From NCBI GenBank assembly GCA_028873825.1, contig JAPPNM010000146.1, positions 1-61,781 of the forward strand: a stretch of DNA of 61,781 nt, read 5' to 3'. Under the pieces are notes generated by a model. It ran no database searches. It was not told the origin of the DNA and worked only from the letters and a program-made list of their open reading frames with translations. A program made the translations under genes and the position numbers. The DNA is from Gemmatimonadota bacterium. Its GTDB lineage: Bacteria; Gemmatimonadota; Gemmatimonadetes; Longimicrobiales; Gaopeijiaceae. Numbering within the stretch: position 1 is the stretch's first letter; the number at the start of each line of letters is the position of its first letter. Positions 52,759 to 60,413 of this stretch are shown in pieces.

Positions 52759-54099
52759 CTAGTTCTCCCGGGAGAAGTTGAGTATGAGCCGGAGTCCGGG
52801 GGCGTCCGGGGAGGCCGCACCCTCGAAGGTATGGTACTCGAGCGAAACCGGCTCGAAGGTCGAGAGGAGGGCCACGGTATTGGTGATCGGGTCTCCGGCG
52901 GCGGTTTCTCCGCGCAACAGGTCGCGGACGAGGCTTGTGAGAGCGATCTCGACCAGTTCGCCGGCCGGAGGTTCGAACAGCTCGTGCGACAGCCACTTGC
53001 CTCCGAGTCCCAACCTCGAAGGCCCCAGGGGCGACTTGGGAAGGAACTGCGGGGCCAACACCGACCGCACGTCGATCGAGAGGGTGTCCGAAGGCGCGAA
53101 GGCGCGCGCGCCCGCCCGCGTTACAAGGCGCAGTGCCGCGAAGGACACGTGGTCCTCGCCGATCTCGACCGGGCACCCCACGGCGTCGCACAGCTCGCCG
53201 GGTCCCTCGAGAACCCTGGGAATGTCGATCGAGAGGACGGTTCGCCAAGCCGGCGCCCCCCCGACGCGGAGCGTCTTCCGGGGCTGGGAGGGGGCCGGCG
53301 CGTATATGAACGTGGTCGCCTCCGGCCCGGCCGGCAGCACGATGATCGTGTCGGGGTTGACGCTGGGTCTCGTGTCGAGCCGGAGAACGGACCCCGTGAC
53401 CCTGAGGCGGACGCCCGGAGTGGTCGTGCTCAGGCGGACTCCCCTGCCGAGGTCGGTGGTGTCCGCCCACTGCGCGATCCACGCCGAATCCACCGGGATC
53501 CCTACGCTGTCGCCCGTCTCCGGATCCCAGACGGCGCTCGCGATCTCCTCGACGAGGCCGCCTCCGGGCCGCGACCAGGCCACCCGGTGGCCGACCGTGT
53601 CCACCGAGTACTCCCAGGTGGCGCTGACGCCGTCCCAGGGTTCGGAGAGGGCGTGCGCGACGACCTCGACCGGTCCTTCGCGGACGCTCCCGATCGTGTC
53701 GAAACGGGCCAGCACGCGGCCGGAGAGGAAGGTCAGCGAGGAGTCGGGACGGAGGGTGCCGGTCGTGTCGAGCACCTGCGCCGCGCGGGGATACCGGCCG
53801 AATCGCATCAGGGTGGCGGCTTCGAGCCCCGGCCCCCGCGGCCCCCCCCCTTCGGACTGCCCGCCGAACTCGTGCGCGACAAAGCCCCCGGCCAGTTCGG
53901 ACGCCCGCCCGTAGCCTCCGTACACGCGGGCGGTCTCGGCGAACTCGTCAAAGGACAGAATCAGCTCGATGCTGAACCCGGGCCGGGTCAGGTCCTCGCT
54001 CTCGACGACCGGGAGAAGCTCCTGGCAACCGCAGAGCGCGGCCAACACGAGGGCGGTTCCGGTCGCGCGACCGGAGGAACGGGCGGGGAGCTCCTTCAT
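52759..54099 (-). CDS. Large putative lipoprotein of unknown function
   Basis: 446 residues with a signal ending in ALVLAALCGC, a lipobox. The mature part is beta-rich and has no recognised domain. Features are a Cys pair (ELCDAVGCPVEIG), repeated Asp/Thr-rich strands and a C-terminal YHTFEGAASPDAPGLRLILN. It lies between cdd (7 nt) and the beta-barrel gene (6 nt). Co-expression suggests an outer-membrane partner for the barrel, which is inference. Confidence 0.75.
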   Translation of the reverse strand: MKELPARSSGRATGTALVLAALCGCQELLPVVESEDLTRPGFSIELILSFDEFAETARVYGGYGRASELAGGFVAHEFGGQSEGGGPRGPGLEAATLMRFGRYPRAAQVLDTTGTLRPDSSLTFLSGRVLARFDTIGSVREGPVEVVAHALSEPWDGVSATWEYSVDTVGHRVAWSRPGGGLVEEIASAVWDPETGDSVGIPVDSAWIAQWADTTDLGRGVRLSTTTPGVRLRVTGSVLRLDTRPSVNPDTIIVLPAGPEATTFIYAPAPSQPRKTLRVGGAPAWRTVLSIDIPRVLEGPGELCDAVGCPVEIGEDHVSFAALRLVTRAGARAFAPSDTLSIDVRSVLAPQFLPKSPLGPSRLGLGGKWLSHELFEPPAGELVEIALTSLVRDLLRGETAAGDPITNTVALLSTFEPVSLEYHTFEGAASPDAPGLRLILNFSREN

Positions 54100-54106
54100 T
54101 GGCGGT

Positions 54107-54562
54107 TCAGCCCCGCGAATCGGGGGCTCCCGGAGCGGCGGCCGCTTCGCCGCCTCCCGGGCCCGCGTTCACAAGGTCCCGCGCGAACGGGTCGGGAATC
54201 AGGTCGTTCAGCAGCCAGCTCATGGGCTCTCCGTTCGTCACGCTGTACACCTCCAGGTCGGTTCCGAATTCCGCCAGCAGCTGACGGCACCGCCCGCACG
54301 GGGCGACCGCCCGCTCTCCGCCGGCGGCGACCACCAAGCGGCGAAAGCGCCTCCGGCCCCCCGCGACCGCCGAGGCCACCGCGGCCTGCTCCGCGCAGGT
54401 CGTCAGACCGTAGGAGGCGTTCTCGACGTTGCATCCCGCGAACACCTCGCCGGTATCCGCTTCGAGCGCGGCACCGACCCTGAACCGCGAGTACGGCGCG
54501 TAGGCTCGCATCCGCACCTCCCTGGCCAGCGCGACCAGCCGCTCGGGCGGGAGAGAATTCAT
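54107..54562 (-). CDS. cdd: Cytidine deaminase
   Basis: A zinc enzyme that deaminates cytidine and deoxycytidine. The catalytic motif is GCNVENASYGLTTCAEQAAVASA and the second zinc motif is VAPCGRCRQLLAEFG. The 151-residue size is that of the homotetrameric class. The ATG overlaps the alr stop (ATGA). The C-terminus is a Gly/Ala-rich tail beyond the conserved domain. Confidence 0.94.
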   Translation of the reverse strand: MNSLPPERLVALAREVRMRAYAPYSRFRVGAALEADTGEVFAGCNVENASYGLTTCAEQAAVASAVAGGRRRFRRLVVAAGGERAVAPCGRCRQLLAEFGTDLEVYSVTNGEPMSWLLNDLIPDPFARDLVNAGPGGGEAAAAPGAPDSRG

Positions 54563-55731
54563 CGGGACCGCATCCGGATTCGGGGCAGCCGGCGCGAAAG
54601 TCCGGTGAGGACCTGGTGCCCGACCGTGCCCGCCAGCTCCGCGACCTCCTCCAGCGTCAGTTCGGTTCCGTCGTCGCGACCGAGAAAGGTAACGACATCG
54701 CCCGGCTCCGTGTTCCGGAAGGTGCGCACCAGGGTGGTGTCCATGGAGATCGTCCCCACGATGGGAACCCTGCGTCCGGCGGCGATTCCCCATCCCCGGT
54801 TGCCCAGCGCCCGCGGCAGTCCGTCGCCGTAGCCGATGCCCACCGCCGCCCACCGCTCGCGCTCGCGGGACCGGTAGGCCGCGCCGTAGCCTGCGGTGGC
54901 GCCGGGGGGCACTTCGCGCACGAGGACGACGCGCGCCCGCACCGCGACCGCCGTTTCAGCCCGTTCGGCGCCGGGCCCCGCCGGACCGCCGTAGAGGAAG
55001 ATCCCGGGCCGGACCGCGTTGGCGGTACGGGAGGAGAGGCGTAGCGCGCCCGCGCTGTTGGCGCAGTGGAGAAGCGTGCCGGGAGGTATTCCCTCCACGC
55101 CGAGCACGAAGTCGTCGAAGCGCTCGATCTGCCTGCGAGCGGAGGCGAGGTCGCGCGCTTCGGCCGAGTGCAGGTGCGTGAAGACACCGAAGAGGCGGAG
55201 GCCGGAGGCGAGGCTGCGCAGGATGTCGGACCACCAGCCGGTGGCCGTGTCGTCGAGGGGGAAGCCGGACCGCCCCATTCCGGTGTCGATTTCGACCTGG
55301 AAGGGCAGCGGCGGGACCGGTGCGGGGGCGGTCGCCGCGAGGCGGGTGAGCACGGCCAGTCCGGCCCGGTCGGAGATCGTCGGCACGAGCGCGGCCGCGA
55401 CGGCGCGGGGGAGGTCGCGGGGCGCCAGGGGGCAGGACACCATGACGGGCTCGCGGACGCCGAGCCGGCGCAGCTCCACTCCCTCGTCGACCGTGGCCAC
55501 GCCGTAGCCGAAGGGCCGCGCCTGGGCGAGCGCCGCGACGACGCGCTCCATGCCCAGGCCGTAGCCGTCGCACTTGACCATGGCGATGACCCCGACCCCG
55601 CGCCCGGCGACGCGGCCGACCCGCTCGAGGTTGCGGCGGATCGCGCCCGGGTCCACCTCGACCCAGGCGCGGCGGCGGGGGTCGGGGGGCGCGGACCGCG
55701 GCGAACGGTCGGATTCGTCCCGTCTTGCCAT
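54559..55731 (-). CDS. alr: Alanine racemase
   Basis: It makes D-alanine for peptidoglycan. The PLP-binding segment is IAMVKCDGYGLGMERV, where VKANAYGHG is usual: the Lys is kept but Ala-Asn is replaced by Cys-Asp. Family stretches FQVEIDTGMGRSGF, GVFTHLHSAEARD and VRPGIFLYGG follow. The C-terminal barrel has the catalytic-Tyr region GATAGYGAAYRS and PIVGTISMDTTLV. The 390-residue length fits. It starts at ATG 55731, divergent from the mazG-like gene. Confidence 0.92.
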   Translation of the reverse strand: MARRDESDRSPRSAPPDPRRRAWVEVDPGAIRRNLERVGRVAGRGVGVIAMVKCDGYGLGMERVVAALAQARPFGYGVATVDEGVELRRLGVREPVMVSCPLAPRDLPRAVAAALVPTISDRAGLAVLTRLAATAPAPVPPLPFQVEIDTGMGRSGFPLDDTATGWWSDILRSLASGLRLFGVFTHLHSAEARDLASARRQIERFDDFVLGVEGIPPGTLLHCANSAGALRLSSRTANAVRPGIFLYGGPAGPGAERAETAVAVRARVVLVREVPPGATAGYGAAYRSRERERWAAVGIGYGDGLPRALGNRGWGIAAGRRVPIVGTISMDTTLVRTFRNTEPGDVVTFLGRDDGTELTLEEVAELAGTVGHQVLTGLSRRLPRIRMRSR

Positions 55732-55740
55732 TCGGCTTGC

Positions 55741-55769
55741 TTGGACTCCGCTTTCGGCTGATGTATCCT
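55741..55769 (+). promoter_or_regulatory. Weak promoter candidate for the mazG-like gene
   Basis: TTGGAC and TATCCT are spaced by 17 bp, 33 nt before the ATG at 55803. Both boxes are imperfect. Position in the divergent gap with alr is the main support. Confidence 0.3.
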
Positions 55770-55802
55770 GGGGTTTGGAAACTACCGCAGAAAGGCACGC
55801 CA

Positions 55803-56315
55803 ATGCGATACGGCCGCGCAACCGGGCGGGCGGACGCGGAAGGAGCCGCCGCGGGGCGAAGGAACCGTCCGGCCAGCGTGGACGGCGGCGACGACGCCCT
55901 GACCCGGGCCTTTGTCGCCCAACACCGGGCCAGTCTGCTCGGCTTCGACTGGGACGACGCCCGGGAAGCGCTCGCGAAGGTGCGCGAGGAAACCGCCGAG
56001 GCCGCCGCGCTGCTGGCGGGGGCGCCGGACGGGGCGGCGCGTGCGAAGCTGGAGGAGGAGCTGGGCGATCTTCTCTTCGCGGTCGTGAACGTGGCCCGTC
56101 TGGCGGGAGCGGATCCGGGAGTCGCGCTCCGGGGGGCGACCCGCAAGTTCGAGGAGCGCTTCCGGGAGGTGCGGCGCCTGGCGGGGAAGCGGGGCCTGCC
56201 CATGCCGGGAACCCCGCTCGCGTCGCTGGACCGGCTTTGGGACGAGGCGAAGGAGCGCCTGGACGCGAACGACCCGCGATCGCGTTCGGGCGGGACGCCG
56301 CCGCCGGAACCCTGA
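55803..56315 (+). CDS. MazG-family nucleoside triphosphate pyrophosphohydrolase
   Basis: A single all-alpha MazG domain of 170 residues. The metal-binding acidic motifs are seen as AKVREETAEAAALL and LEEELGDLLFAVVNVARLAG, matching ExxE...ExxD. Such enzymes hydrolyse non-canonical or excess NTPs to NMP and pyrophosphate. The full-length E. coli MazG has two such domains; this corresponds to its C-terminal one (KFEERFREVRRLAGKRG). A basic N-terminal 40 residues precede the domain. It is divergent from alr. Confidence 0.85.
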   Translation: MRYGRATGRADAEGAAAGRRNRPASVDGGDDALTRAFVAQHRASLLGFDWDDAREALAKVREETAEAAALLAGAPDGAARAKLEEELGDLLFAVVNVARLAGADPGVALRGATRKFEERFREVRRLAGKRGLPMPGTPLASLDRLWDEAKERLDANDPRSRSGGTPPPEP

Positions 56316-56474
56316 TCCCGGCCCGGACCGGGCCGCCGGGACCGATCCCGCCCGCACCGGGCCTCGAAGCGCGGGATCCCGTACGCCGGGCCGGGCTTCG
56401 CTTCCGCCGGGCCGATGCCGGCGGGCGCCCGCACCGGCGCCCGCTTGCGGCACGGCGGGTTTCGGCACGCGAAC

Positions 56475-56503
56475 TTGAATCCCCTCGCCTCCCCCCGTAT
56501 CTT
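56475..56503 (+). promoter_or_regulatory. Promoter candidate of the nuo operon
   Basis: TTGAAT (56475-56480) and TATCTT (56498-56503) are spaced by 17 bp in a locally AT-richer stretch. Transcription would begin near 56510, just before the Rex-type operator and about 160 nt before nuoA. Confidence 0.45.
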
Positions 56504-56522
56504 TCTGCCTTGATTCGAGAGT

Positions 56523-56540
56523 TCGTGAAAAGTTTCACAA
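56523..56540. promoter_or_regulatory. Rex-type redox operator before nuoA
   Basis: tcgtgaa-aagt-ttcacaa matches the Rex operator consensus TTGTGAA-N4-TTCACAA at every fixed position but one (C for T at position 2). Rex represses respiratory and fermentative genes when NAD+ is high relative to NADH. The site sits just downstream of the candidate nuo promoter, where a bound repressor would block transcription of the NADH dehydrogenase genes. No rex gene lies in the window. Confidence 0.6.
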
Positions 56541-56550
56541 GCTCGTGGGA

Positions 56551-56650
56551 GCCGGCGAGCCCCGTCGGCGGCCGGGCTGATGAAGTCGGCGAGACCCGCC
56601 TTCGACGGGCTCGCCGGCGCTGACGAGCCCAGCCGGGACGGGTCGCCGAC
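56551..56650 (+). promoter_or_regulatory. Structured leader with interlocking hairpins
   Basis: Arms 56551-56567 and 56603-56618 (gccggcgagccccgtcg / cgacgggctcgccggc) form a 16-bp stem with one bulge. A second pair, 56585-56598 and 56639-56650 (gtcggcgagacccg / cgggtcgccgac), interlocks with it. The layout is that of a pseudoknot or of two mutually exclusive hairpins. It ends 21 nt before nuoA. Role unknown. Confidence 0.5.
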
Positions 56651-56671
56651 ACCGGGGGGCATTCGGTCAGC

Positions 56672-57028
56672 ATGGCGAAGTCCTACATACCGCTCCTGAT
56701 AATCCTGGGCGTCACGGTGCTGAACGCCGCCGGGATGGCGGCCGCCTCCCACATTCTCAACCCCCGCCGCCCCACGCCCCAGAAGGCGATGCCCTACGAG
56801 TCGGGGATGATCCCGCTCGGCGACACCCGGCACCGCTTCTCGATCAAGTTCTACATGGTGGCGATCAGCTTCATCGTCTTCGACCTGGAGACGATCTTCC
56901 TGGTCCCGTGGGCGGTGCGGGTGCGCGAACTCGGCTGGGGGCCGTTCGTGGCGGTGTTCTTCTTCGTGGTGGTGCTGGCGGTGGGACTGGTATACGAGTG
57001 GAAGAAAGGCGGCCTGGAATGGGAGTAG
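56672..57028 (+). CDS. nuoA: NADH-quinone oxidoreductase subunit A
   Basis: A membrane subunit of complex I with three transmembrane helices. The family signature is seen as PYESGMIPLGDTRHRFSIKF and VFDLETIFLVPWAV, with the conserved acidic FDLE. The 118-residue length is normal. It is the first gene of nuoABCDEF and overlaps nuoB by ten bases. No strong Shine-Dalgarno is present; the leader structure upstream may matter for its translation. Confidence 0.96.
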   Translation: MAKSYIPLLIILGVTVLNAAGMAAASHILNPRRPTPQKAMPYESGMIPLGDTRHRFSIKFYMVAISFIVFDLETIFLVPWAVRVRELGWGPFVAVFFFVVVLAVGLVYEWKKGGLEWE

Positions 57029-57672
57029 GGAAACCGGGCGTGGCGGGCGCCGGGTCACCCGCGTTCCTCACCACAAGGCTCGACTTCGTGGTGAACTGGG
57101 CGCGGCGCAACTCGCTGTGGCCCATGCCCTTCGGAACCGCCTGCTGCGCCATCGAGATGATGGCCTCGGCGGCGAGCAACTTCGACCTGGCCCGCTTCGG
57201 GATGGAGCGCATGTCCTTCAGCCCGCGCCAGGCCGACGTGCTGATCTGCGCGGGGCGCGTGCCCTACAAGCTGGCTCCGGTGCTGCGCCGCATCTGGGAT
57301 CAGATGATGCAGCCGAAGTGGTGCGTCTCGATGGGGGCGTGCGCCTCCTCCGGGGGCGTCTTCGACGTGTACTCGATGGTGCAGGGAATCGACACCGTCG
57401 TGCCGGTGGACGTGTACATTCCCGGGTGCCCGCCGCGTCCCGAGGGGCTGATCTACGGGCTGATGATGGTGCAGGAGAAGATCCGCGGGGAAAGCTTGGC
57501 CAACCACGCCGCGCTCAGGGCGGAGGACCCGCTCGCCGCGGGGCGGCCGCGGGCCGGCGACCGCGAGGTCGCCGACCTGACCGGACCGTTCGGCAACTCG
57601 ACCCGCCAGAACCGGGTGAGCGGGCTGGTCGAGACCGGCGCCGTAGGCCGGGCCGAGGACCGGCTGCCCTGA
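57019..57672 (+). CDS. nuoB: NADH-quinone oxidoreductase subunit B
   Basis: It carries the terminal N2 [4Fe-4S] cluster next to the quinone site. The cluster Cys are in FGTACCAIEMM, SMGACASSGG and IPGCPPRPEGLIYG. The core up to about residue 160 is standard; the C-terminal 55 residues (LAAGRPRAGDREV and beyond) are an extension of no known function. The ATG at 57019 overlaps the nuoA end. Confidence 0.96.
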   Translation: MGVGKPGVAGAGSPAFLTTRLDFVVNWARRNSLWPMPFGTACCAIEMMASAASNFDLARFGMERMSFSPRQADVLICAGRVPYKLAPVLRRIWDQMMQPKWCVSMGACASSGGVFDVYSMVQGIDTVVPVDVYIPGCPPRPEGLIYGLMMVQEKIRGESLANHAALRAEDPLAAGRPRAGDREVADLTGPFGNSTRQNRVSGLVETGAVGRAEDRLP

Positions 57673-57692
57673 CGGTGCCCGCCGCCTTGGGA

Positions 57693-57743
57693 GCCCGTGG
57701 ACAAAACCCGCGTGGCATTCGACCGGCGATGCGTCCGGGCCGG
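57693..57743 (+). repeat. 51-bp dispersed repeat, copy 1 (nuoB-nuoC spacer)
   Basis: The sequence from gcccgtggacaaaa to gtccgggccgg recurs at 61729-61779 with about 43 of 51 positions identical. It is open from GTG 57697 as VDKTRVAFDRRCVRAG. It ends three bases before the nuoC start. Confidence 0.8.
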
Positions 57744-57745
57744 AC

Positions 57746-58465
57746 GTGCGCCCGGTGACGGCCGATTCGTCCTCCAGCGGCTCGTTCTCCGGCTTCGACC
57801 TGGTCGCGGCCGGACCGGGCGCCTCGCGCGAGGACGCCGGTGCGGCCCCGGCGCCGGACAGCGTGGCGCCCGGAAACCCCTCGGTGACAGCATTGCGGGA
57901 GCGATTCCCCGGCGCGGTCTTCCGCAACGAGATCTGCGCCGGCGACGAAGATGTCGTCTACGTCGATCCCGCGCGCATCGCCGAGATCCTCCGCTGGCTG
58001 CGCGAGGACCCGGACCAGCGCTACGACCACCTCGCCGACGTCACCGCGGTGGACTACGGCGGCGGCCGGGCCCTCGAGGTCGTCTACCAGCTCTGGTCGA
58101 TTCCGAACCGCGCGGCGCTGCGGGTGAAGTGCGAATTGCCGCCGGACCGGCTCGAGATCGAGAGCGTCACGGGGATCTGGGCGGGCGCCGACTGGCTGGA
58201 GCGCGAGGTCTACGACCTCTTCGGGATCGCCTTCGGGGGACACCCGAATCTGCGCCGGATCCTGATGCCCGAGAACTACGCCGAAGGGCACCCGCTCAGG
58301 AAGGACTTCCCGCTGCGGGGCCGGTTCTCGCGCGCCGAACAGACGCGCCGGGCGCTCACCCAGGACCCGGAGGACTACTACGTGCCGGGTGAGATCGCGG
58401 AACGCGTGCCGCAGGTGGTCGAGGAGGCGGGCGCCGCGGCGGGCGAAGGGGAGGGAGCCGGCTGA
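57746..58465 (+). CDS. nuoC: NADH-quinone oxidoreductase subunit C
   Basis: The 30-kDa-type subunit of the peripheral arm. The conserved C-terminal stretch is WLEREVYDLFGIAFGGHPNLRRILMPE...GHPLRKDFPL, read here as EREVYDLFGIAF and GHPLRKDFPLRG. The start is taken as GTG 57746; another GTG three codons later is possible. The first 45 residues are low-complexity and unlike the family. It is separate from nuoD, not fused, and overlaps it by one base (TGATG). Confidence 0.94.
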   Translation: MRPVTADSSSSGSFSGFDLVAAGPGASREDAGAAPAPDSVAPGNPSVTALRERFPGAVFRNEICAGDEDVVYVDPARIAEILRWLREDPDQRYDHLADVTAVDYGGGRALEVVYQLWSIPNRAALRVKCELPPDRLEIESVTGIWAGADWLEREVYDLFGIAFGGHPNLRRILMPENYAEGHPLRKDFPLRGRFSRAEQTRRALTQDPEDYYVPGEIAERVPQVVEEAGAAAGEGEGAG

Positions 58466-59742
58466 TGGCCGCGAGCACGACCGAATACGCCGTCCGCCGC
58501 AACCCCGAGATGGGACCGGGGGGGACTCCTGTCCCCAGCCCCGCCGAGCCCTTCGACGCTCCCGAGCCCGAACTCGGGTCGGAGACCATGCTCGTCAACG
58601 TGGGTCCCCAGCACCCCGCCACCCACGGAGTGCTGCGCCTAGTCGTGGAACTCGACGGCGAGACCGTGGTCAGCGTGGTTCCGCGGCTGGGCTACCTGCA
58701 CTCCTCCTTCGAGAAGCTCGGCGAGTACCGCACCTGGAACCAGATCGTCACGCTCACCGACCGCATGGACTACCTGGCGCCGCTGATCTACAACTGCGCC
58801 TACGTGATGGCGGTCGAGAAGCTGATGGGAATCGAGGTGACGGAACGCTGCAAGGTGGCGCGCGTGATCTGCATGGAGATGGACCGCATCTTCTCCCACC
58901 TGCTCTGGCTGGGCACGTGGGCGATCGACGTGGGGGCCTTCACCCCGTTCCTCTACGCCTTCCAGCAGCGCGAGAAGGTCTACACGCTGCACGAGGCGCT
59001 CACCGGCGCGCGGATCACCACCTCGGCCACGCGCATCGGGGGCATGATGGCCGACCTGCCCGAGGGGTGGACGAAGGGGGTGCGGGAGTTCGCCGACAAC
59101 CTGCCCGCGACGCTGGACGAGATCGACACTCTGCTCACCTGCAACGCGATCCACGTCGGGCGCACGCAGGGGATCGGCGCGATTTCGGCGGAGGAGGCGG
59201 TCAACCACGGGCTCACGGGCGCCAACCTGCGCGCGAGCGGCGTCCCCTACGACGTGCGCAAGGACCGTCCCTACTACGACTACGAGAGCTACGACTTCGA
59301 GGTCCCGATCGGCTGCCACGGAGACTGCTACGACCGCTACCTGGTGCGAATGGAGGAGATGCGGCAGAGCATCCGCATCCTGCACCAGGCGCTGGACCGG
59401 CTGCCGGGCGGGCCGATGGACGTGCAGGATCCGCGGATCAGCCTGCCCTCGAAGACCGACTGCATGTCGGACATGGAGTCGATGATCCACCACTTCAAGC
59501 TCGTCACCGACGGCATTCCGGCGCCCGCCGAGGACTGCTGGTTCTCGGTGGAGGGGTCGAAGGGGGAGCTGGGGATGTACGTGGTGGGCGACGGGGGCCC
59601 CAAGCCCGTGCGCTGGCGAATCCGGCCGCCCTCGTTCGTGAACCTGTCGGCGATCCCGAAGCTGGCCGAGGGCCACCTCATGGCCGACCTGATCGTGATC
59701 AACGCGAGCCTGGACATCGTGCTCGGGGAGATCGACCGGTGA
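58465..59742 (+). CDS. nuoD: NADH-quinone oxidoreductase subunit D
   Basis: The 49-kDa-type subunit that forms the quinone pocket with NuoB. Family stretches are NVGPQHPATHGVLRLVVELDG, split here as GPQHPATHGVLRL, then LGYLHSSFEKLGEYRTWNQ, EMDRIFSHLLWLGTWAID and ESPKGE-like VEGSKGELGMYVV, with a C-terminal IVINASLDIVLGEIDR close to the usual D-x-V-x-G-E-x-D-R end. The first 38 residues are an extra Pro-rich leader. Length 425. It overlaps nuoE by a GTGA. Confidence 0.96.
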   Translation: MAASTTEYAVRRNPEMGPGGTPVPSPAEPFDAPEPELGSETMLVNVGPQHPATHGVLRLVVELDGETVVSVVPRLGYLHSSFEKLGEYRTWNQIVTLTDRMDYLAPLIYNCAYVMAVEKLMGIEVTERCKVARVICMEMDRIFSHLLWLGTWAIDVGAFTPFLYAFQQREKVYTLHEALTGARITTSATRIGGMMADLPEGWTKGVREFADNLPATLDEIDTLLTCNAIHVGRTQGIGAISAEEAVNHGLTGANLRASGVPYDVRKDRPYYDYESYDFEVPIGCHGDCYDRYLVRMEEMRQSIRILHQALDRLPGGPMDVQDPRISLPSKTDCMSDMESMIHHFKLVTDGIPAPAEDCWFSVEGSKGELGMYVVGDGGPKPVRWRIRPPSFVNLSAIPKLAEGHLMADLIVINASLDIVLGEIDR

Positions 59743-60401
59743 GCGACGCCCGCTTCCGGAACCCCGGCTGGGCCGGGAACACCGGCGAGTTCGACCTGAC
59801 GGAGGCCGATGTGCGGGGGAGCGAGTTCGTGGGCGAGCAGCCGCTGGACGGCGGGCACCCGAGCGTGGCGCCCAGTCTGCCCTACATGCTGGTGAAGAAG
59901 GACCCGGAGGCACCCCTCTTCGAGGGACCCTACCTGGAGCGCTTCGAGAAGATCCGGAGCCGCTACCCGATGGCCCGGGCGGCACTGATTCCCGCGCTGA
60001 ACCTCGCGCAGGAGCTGCGCGGCCACGTGTCGCCGGAGACGATGGACGAGGTGGCCGCGCTTCTCGGTCTGAGCGACGCCTTCGTGCGGGGCGTGGCCAC
60101 CTTCTACACGATGTACAACAAGCGTCCCGTGGGGCGCTTTCTGATACAGGTCTGCACCAACATCTCCTGCAACATCCGCGGCGCCGACGAGGTTCTGGCG
60201 GCCTTCCTGGAGCACACGGGCACGGAGCTGGGCGAGACCTCGAGCGACGGCGACTTCACGATCGCGGAGGCCGAGTGCCTGGCCGGGTGCGGCTTTCCCA
60301 CCTGCGTGCAGATCAACTCGCGCTACTTCGAGGACGTGTCGGCGAAGGACGTGCCGGCCGTGCTGGAGCGGTTGAAGCGCGAGGTGAACGACGGCTTCTG
60401 A
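59739..60401 (+). CDS. nuoE: NADH-quinone oxidoreductase subunit E
   Basis: The 24-kDa-type thioredoxin-fold subunit with a [2Fe-2S] cluster (N1a). Cys ligands are in QVCTNISCNIRG and ECLAGCGFPTCVQIN. ALIPALNLAQELRGHVSPE and GVATFYTMYNKRPVGRF are family-typical. The GTG at 59739 overlaps the nuoD stop (GTGA). The N-terminal 50 residues before PYMLVKKD are longer than usual. Confidence 0.95.
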   Translation: MSDARFRNPGWAGNTGEFDLTEADVRGSEFVGEQPLDGGHPSVAPSLPYMLVKKDPEAPLFEGPYLERFEKIRSRYPMARAALIPALNLAQELRGHVSPETMDEVAALLGLSDAFVRGVATFYTMYNKRPVGRFLIQVCTNISCNIRGADEVLAAFLEHTGTELGETSSDGDFTIAEAECLAGCGFPTCVQINSRYFEDVSAKDVPAVLERLKREVNDGF

Positions 60402-60413
60402 CACGACACCGCC

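Larger units (their letters stand above)
56316..56671. other. Regulatory region between the mazG-like gene and nuoA
   Basis: 356 bp without a supported gene. From left to right it holds a GC-rich part after mazG, an AT-richer promoter candidate (56475-56503), a Rex-type operator (56523-56540), and a leader able to form two interlocking hairpins (56551-56650) before nuoA. Confidence 0.6.
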
